Shown here: piece after piece, positions 59,390 to 64,000 of the stretch
How positions within the stretch are numbered: position 1 is the stretch's first letter
Layout of the letters: the number at the start of each line of letters is the position of its first letter
Assembly: GCA_003439945.1 (NCBI GenBank)
Contig: QVRM01002785.1
Span: 62,001-126,000, forward strand
Direction: 5' to 3'
Length of the DNA: 64,000 nt
Source of the DNA: Dermanyssus gallinae
Taxonomy: Eukaryota; Arthropoda; Arachnida; Mesostigmata; Dermanyssidae
Made by a program: the position numbers and the translations under genes
Notes under the pieces: model-generated
Databases searched by the model: none
Told to the model about the DNA's origin: nothing
What the model saw: the letters and a program-made list of their open reading frames with translations, nothing else

Positions 59390-59441
<52 letters not shown>

Positions 59442-59451
59442 GAATATATAT

Positions 59452-59475
<24 letters not shown>
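59390..59475. repeat. (TA)n microsatellite, compound
   Basis: TA units with a TATTATGA interruption. It abuts the A-run end of the minus-strand LINE 3' UTR. Confidence 0.93.
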
Positions 59476-59483
<8 letters not shown>

Positions 59484-59486
<3 letters not shown>

Positions 59487-59690
59487 AGGTAATTTATTTA
59501 TTATATACACATTCACAACGGTATGTTTCATGCATTTACAAATATTTGCAAGGAGTCTATAGTAATTTAAACCTACTACAGTTACCATTGTGTTGGTAAA
59601 AAGTTGCAGCCCGATTGAAATTACTTTTGTTTACCTTTATGCGAGGGTCATTTTAGGAAGACTACTGTACCCATCATTAATGGGTTAATA
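59484..59690 (-). mobile_element. LINE 3' UTR, minus orientation
   Basis: On the minus strand: GTAGTCTTCCTAAAATGACC, GCTGCAACTTTTT-CCAACAC, GTAGGTTTAAATTACTATAG and TAATAAATAAATTACCTTG, then an A-run. These match the UTR at 58655-58850 in order. So two LINE ends of one family face each other across about 630 bases. Confidence 0.9.
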
Positions 59691-59723
59691 TATATATATA
59701 TATATATATTACTCATATACTCT

Positions 59724-59765
<42 letters not shown>
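59691..59765. repeat. Two (TA)n runs
   Basis: TA runs at about 59691-59710 and 59728-59765, separated by CTCATATACTCTTCAC. Confidence 0.9.
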
Positions 59766-59768
<3 letters not shown>

Positions 59769-59769
59769 A

Positions 59770-60609
59770 AGATTGTGATGATTTATTAATCAATTACAAT
59801 ACGTTTGCACACTCGGCAGTGCTCGCCTTAATAAAAATGGTGGTAAAAAGGTGTCACGTGAAGTTAAGAGTCAGTTGTCCGTGTCCTTGCTTGATGGTAG
59901 CCTCCGCTCTTATGGACCCGGTGCGAGCGGTATATTCTCAAGATTCCTCGCAACGTTAAAACGGTAAGATCCATAAGATTCATCTTCCTGACGTCGAGCC
60001 CCAAGAGCGTACTCGCAGATTCAGAGTCCCATACACCACTCATAGAGATAGTGATGGATCCGAATCTGCGAGGTTTTTGCGGGTCAAAGAGCGCCGCTCT
60101 CAGGAACTCGACGTCATAATTGGTTATCTTGTTCTGCCGCGCTTTTGCGAGGTCCATGTTCGGGCCGCAAACCTCGGCATCTAAAACCCAAACCTCGGTT
60201 GGTGTTGTTATGACGAGGTCGGGCTTTAGACCCGGTGCGTCCGGTCGACGGAATACTCGCTCACGAGCCACCTCATGACCCCTCTCGCGGAGAAGACGCG
60301 CCACGCGATCACAGACGTCGTCATGTCTTTTTATTGTTTGTTTGTGCGTTGTATCGCACATCTGAGCGACATGAGCCAGACGCATGACACCCTTACCTAC
60401 AACGTTTGTTGTAGCCCGGGCGTCCCCTGGCCAATCTGGCACGCGTTGGTAGTGCGTTGATCCTGAGTTTTAGTAGGTTTAAATACTCTTTACCAGATAG
60501 GTAGGGCATACCCTTAATCCAGTAATGTACAATGGGCGTTTCGTGTGCTTTTTTTTAAAATGTGCCCCATCGAACGTGTTGTGGAGTTGTTGAGACCAGT
60601 AATCGGTCT

Positions 60610-60611
<2 letters not shown>
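59770..60611 (-). pseudogene. R2-clade-like endonuclease fragment
   Basis: The minus strand reads LSGKEYLNLLKLRINALPTR, then RARLARGRP, a frameshift near 60385, HVAQMC (the H-X4-C half of the CCHC motif), THKQTIKRHDDV, LKPDLVITTPTEVWVLDAEV and ARQNKITNYD. In R2-type elements these are the C-terminal finger and the restriction-like endonuclease, K-P-D ... D ... K. The 192-codon frame covers 59864-60442. A 3' UTR runs to about 59770. The RT is missing. This is a different family from the 51.6-kb element. It is not in rDNA. Confidence 0.85.

Positions 60612-60652
<41 letters not shown>
60612..60652. repeat. (TA)n microsatellite
   Basis: About 20 TA units, directly upstream (in the minus sense) of the R2-like fragment. 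Confidence 0.95.
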
Positions 60653-60655
<3 letters not shown>

Positions 60656-60859
60656 TTCACTCAAAGAGAGTATGTACAAGATGAAATAAGTGTAAAGATC
60701 TTCGATGCGGTGCCGGACAATCAACCGTGTGGTCTTAGCGCATTCCTGCGAGCAGAACCGAAAAATATACTGAGCACTATAGTCTTCATAAAGCTCCCTA
60801 CGGGGATTCATCGAATAACCCTACTCATCGAGTAATCCGAAATCAGTCTAATATGTATA

Positions 60860-62276
60860 TTCGGGTGCATTCGAAAGAATTCCAGAAAGCCATATAAGGA
60901 ATTGTAGAGCTCGTTAAGGCAAACATTTTTTCTGATAAACAAATCCTGCTTCGAAGTTAGAGTGGAATTACTACAACTAGTGACACTAGTGTTTTGCCCG
61001 ACATAGGAGCGCAAAATATGCAACTGCGAGGACAAGACCTCCTATAGAAAAACTAATCGTCGTGTTTGCGAGAAAATTATACTTCTTACATAGGAAGAAC
61101 ATATAACGCCGGCCAAGAGATGCATACAGGGTCCGTTTAAAAGAGAACTCGCAAAAATGGGTAAGTTACTTTATAGCTTTCAAATGGAATACCTTAAAAT
61201 TTATTACTTAAGAACCAATCGCTCTAGCACAATAGCAAACATTTCATGACGAATAATTTCCGTACCAAATACATAGCAATGCGAGCCGTGGTTGCGGAGT
61301 AATTAAGATGTTCCAGAGGGGCATGTCGAGAATGAAGTGCATGCATAAATGACTTTGCCTTAGAAAGATTGATGATTATTATTATGAATTGTAAATCTTG
61401 GTAAACAAATAATTTTTCCAATGGCAAATGGTCTTGAGACGTCTTGTTTCGGAATTGAAGTGAGATTCTACTGTGGCATGGGTTTTTGCCCGCACAGAGC
61501 ACAAACAATTGCAAGACACCAGTCTCTATACAGAAGCAGTCGTGCCATGATAATTTCTGCTTCTCAAAGATATATAAGGCCGCAGAAGATGCGTACACGT
61601 CCTTATAAATAACGCAAACATGTGCGTAATACCAATACCAATCATACCTTAGCGCTTAAAACTAAATATGAACAAAGAGTATTTTCTATTTTGTCCAAAG
61701 ACATGCAGTGATTGCAGAGTATCGATTGATTATAAATGACTACTCTTCAATAATTCTCTAGGTCATTTAGTGCGCTTATTTCGACTGACCTCCGAAACGC
61801 TTATTACTCTCACAACCACGCTGCAATTGCATGATTGGTACCAGAATGATCGTTTACCGAGTACCAAATGTGCGTTTGCTTAAATATGCTAGTTTTGAGC
61901 GCAGTGATCAGTCGTAAGGTAATGATTTTGAGGTATTTCGTATGAAAGCTAATCAAATAACTTTATGTTTGCAAATTCTGTTCTAAACGACCATGTTGCA
62001 GCTTCTGGCCGGCGTTATATGTTCTTCGGGAAGCAGAATTTTCTCACGAACACGACGGTGTGAGTGCTGAGTTTCTGTATTAGAGGACTGGTTGTTTCGC
62101 AATTGCATATTTTGCGCTCCTATGTCGGGCATAAACACCAGTGTCACAATTTGTAGTAATTTCACTTTAACTCGGCAACAAAACTTTTCAGAGATAATGT
62201 CCTATTTAAAAAAATGTTTGCTTTAACGAGCTCTACAATGCCTTATATCGCTTCCGAAATCTTGCGGATACACCCT
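60860..62276. mobile_element. Foldback DNA element, about 1.4 kb, with internal extra arm
   Basis: The left arm starts near 60860 (CGGGTGC... GTAGAGCTCGTTAAGGC) and the right arm ends GCTTTAACGAGCTCTACAAT ... CACCCTG at 62276. They are reverse complements and belong to the family of 44884-45935. A second left-arm-like segment lies at about 61395-61620 in plus orientation, so the element holds a nested or rearranged copy. The ends are worn: the flanks read AT and CA rather than TA. Confidence 0.82.
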
Positions 62277-62628
62277 GCACTGTGAGCCAGCAATAAGTGA
62301 AGTGTTTCTTATTTGCCCGGCAGTAAGAGAACATTTGTTATTAGCCCACTTAAACCCCACTACCCCTCTTCTCTTTTCTCTCCCCCTTAGGCTCTGTCCA
62401 TGGGAAATCATGCCCACGGAATTCAGCCACAAAACGCAGACGAAGCTCCAGCGCGCGCACACTATTCACTGCTCTAGACAAATGCTCGTGTTCATTACAC
62501 TTTTAACTATCATGCCAACTATCATGCGTAAAACCGAGAGCCCCACCACGACGTGTACGACGAATGCGACGAAAGCGATGTTACCAACATCGCCGCAGTC
62601 CACTCACCAGGTCCGAGAAACACGTACA
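62277..62628. other. No certain feature
   Basis: A 115-codon plus-strand frame (62302-62649) is Thr-rich with no motif that I know. Confidence 0.3.
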
Positions 62629-62630
62629 TA

Positions 62631-63718
62631 CGAGGGCAGAAAGTTCTGAAACATATATAGAAAAAATTATATTTATTCAAAGTATTTTTGTTCCCTTGAA
62701 ATTAGCTCTTGCTCACTCGAATGCACTTGTGTGACCTTCTGTTCCACGCTTGGAAACGTTTTCTAAACGGATTTTTTTCAAAATGGGTTGAGTTGAGTTG
62801 CTCTTGCGATTTTTTCTGTATCTCCTCTATCGTCTCGGAACGTTGTACCTTCGAACTTTTCTTATATGTAAGTACGTAAAGCCAATTTAACGTACTGGCT
62901 TCGTACGTAAAATGTCGTACGGAGCCGGTTGCGATGAATAGTGAGTTTGCGGAAATACGCAATCGAGTTTTTCATCGAATTATCCGAAATCAGTAAGGAT
63001 GCGCTCCGGTGCGTTGTCGTGATCGAGAGTCCAAGAGTTGTTCGCTAAGAGTTCAGGCCTCTTGCGTCGAACGCCCTCGCGCAATTTTTTTTATATTTTG
63101 CAGTAGTTTTTCTTGTTGACTATAGAACCACATGGCAAAACTTCGTGGAAAATGATCCCCTTGTAGTTAAAAAAAACAGTAAAGATAACCTTGACGTTGA
63201 ATCTGCTCTGTCTGAACTTCTTCGACCGACTCTTTGCTTGGAAGCACCATTGGAAGAATTGGGCTTTGGTCTCGATGTTGTAACCATATGCCCATACTTC
63301 GTCTCCTATAATCACTCTTTGAAACAAGGCACAGTCGTCCGCTACCGCCTAAATAGTTCATAACCAAACATTTCTCGATGGGTGTCAATTTGCTGGAAAT
63401 ACAGCATGTTTTAAAACCATTTGCCAATCCTTTAACGTACAAAATATTGGTCAATACCTGTTATAACTTATTCATCAGATATATTCGATTTCTCAGCAAT
63501 CTTCCTGAGAGTGATTTGGCGATGGTTAAACACGAGATCACAAACTTTTTTCATTGCTTTCCTTTTTCAACGGAGTTCGCACATTAGAAGGATCTTAATT
63601 GCACGAATGCAAACTGCAGAGGGCGACACATATGCAATATAAATATTACAAACCTATGTGGATTTTAAAACTGCCTTTGACGTGAAATTCCAATTCCCTG
63701 TTCGAACTTCCCTTTAGG
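62631..63718 (-). mobile_element. Mariner element, decayed
   Basis: The left boundary (its 3' end) is CGAGGGCAGAAAGTTCTGAAAC next to TA (62629-62630), like the short ends of mariner elements. The other end is probably near 63718 (GAACTTCCCTTTAGG) but is less clear. A mariner transposase relic on the minus strand fills the interior. It lacks an intact reading frame. Confidence 0.75.
62702..63600 (-). pseudogene. Mariner transposase pseudogene
   Basis: The minus strand from about 63560 has RQITLRKIAEKSNISDE (HTH of mariner), later IIGDEVWAYGYNIETKAQ, the first Asp box, and NVKVIFTVFFNYKGIIFHEV and VNKKNYC. The second box reads LDHDNAPER and the third THYSSQPAPYDI. The end is VQRSETIEEIQKKSQEQLNS followed by KRFQAWNRRSHKCI. 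The order and spacing are those of a DD34D mariner. Frameshifts and stops break it into at least five parts. Confidence 0.85.
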
Positions 63719-63814
63719 TAAATTTGTAGTATACGATAGTAGTAATACTTTTCGAACTCATAAATAAACAAAGCATTTTATGTCTATGGTTGTTATAACT
63801 TATATTTAAGTTGT

Positions 63815-64000
63815 AAATTTATATATATATATTTTTTTTCGTTCGTTTGCTACGGTGACAAACGGTCGTGTTCCGCAAGAGCTCTGTGAATATTCGCCTC
63901 GTTTTGGTGATTCTACCTCGTTTTCCCGGACAAGTTTTGTGTGAGTGCTCCTCCTCGCTCCCAAGTGCCTGGTGCGGTGTGCTTTTCCCATTTTTTCCGA
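63815..64000. other. Window edge: (TA)n, T-run and GC-richer sequence
   Basis: A (TA)n at 63818-63832 is followed by TTTTTTTTCG and GC-richer sequence. The same order, (TA)n, T-run, CG, occurs at the presumed 5' end of the RLE-type element at 51650-51670. This could be the start of another element that leaves the window, but the likeness is short. Confidence 0.3.

Noticed and set aside
62302..62649. 115-codon Thr-rich plus-strand frame
   Set aside because: It runs into the end of the mariner element and has no motif; likely chance.

Overview
This window is intergenic DNA of an animal nuclear genome, most likely an invertebrate and possibly an arthropod. The reasons are the dense set of metazoan-type non-LTR retrotransposons, Tc1/mariner DNA transposons and tRNA-derived SINEs, the many (TA)n microsatellites, and the absence of any long uninterrupted host gene, operon, rRNA or true tRNA. 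I found no intact host gene. The only recognisable host-type coding sequences are two disabled cathepsin L-like cysteine-protease fragments at about 41.5-41.9 and 44.0-44.4 kb. The species cannot be fixed from the sequence alone.

Layout. 1-11 kb: an R1-like retrotransposon on the minus strand (about 1.23-4.27 kb), a worn piece of a second retrotransposon type that carries a restriction-like endonuclease (4.35-5.1 kb), and a decayed LINE with its downstream repeat (8.3-10.1 kb), followed by one arm of a foldback element. 11.9-13.4 kb: a complete but dead Tc1-like transposon with terminal inverted repeats of about 250 bp, inserted in a (TA)n array. 13.5-25 kb: sparse, with small LINE, transposase and SINE remnants. 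25-29 kb: a charged coiled-coil relic, an RT relic and a SINE with clear target-site duplications. 29-33 kb: a two-ORF APE-type LINE on the minus strand, followed by a short 5'-truncated copy of itself. 33-40 kb: several SINE-like units, a tiny retro-insert with a perfect 15-bp duplication, a 72-bp hairpin element and a LINE tail.

41-50 kb: the two protease pseudogenes, a 1.05-kb foldback element, a second copy of the restriction-like-endonuclease retrotransposon cut by a SINE, and fragments paralogous to the 8-10 kb LINE. 51.6-57.1 kb: the best-preserved element, a non-LTR retrotransposon with gag-like CCHC knuckles, a C2H2 finger, a reverse transcriptase with a YLDD centre and a C-terminal PD-(D/E)XK-like endonuclease. 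It ends in an (AAT)n tail that holds a second, truncated copy with its own (AAT)n tail. 58-64 kb: LINE 3' ends in inverted orientation, an R2-clade-like endonuclease fragment bounded by (TA)n arrays, a 1.4-kb foldback element, and a decayed mariner.

The elements do not form a pathway. What links them is insertion behaviour: several families sit in, or end in, simple AT-rich repeats, and two families show a 5'-truncated copy placed at or just beyond the tail of a longer copy of the same family. The best candidate for something undescribed is the retrotransposon family at 51.6-57.1 kb with its three sister fragments. All clade names are from recognition of motifs by eye; no search was run.
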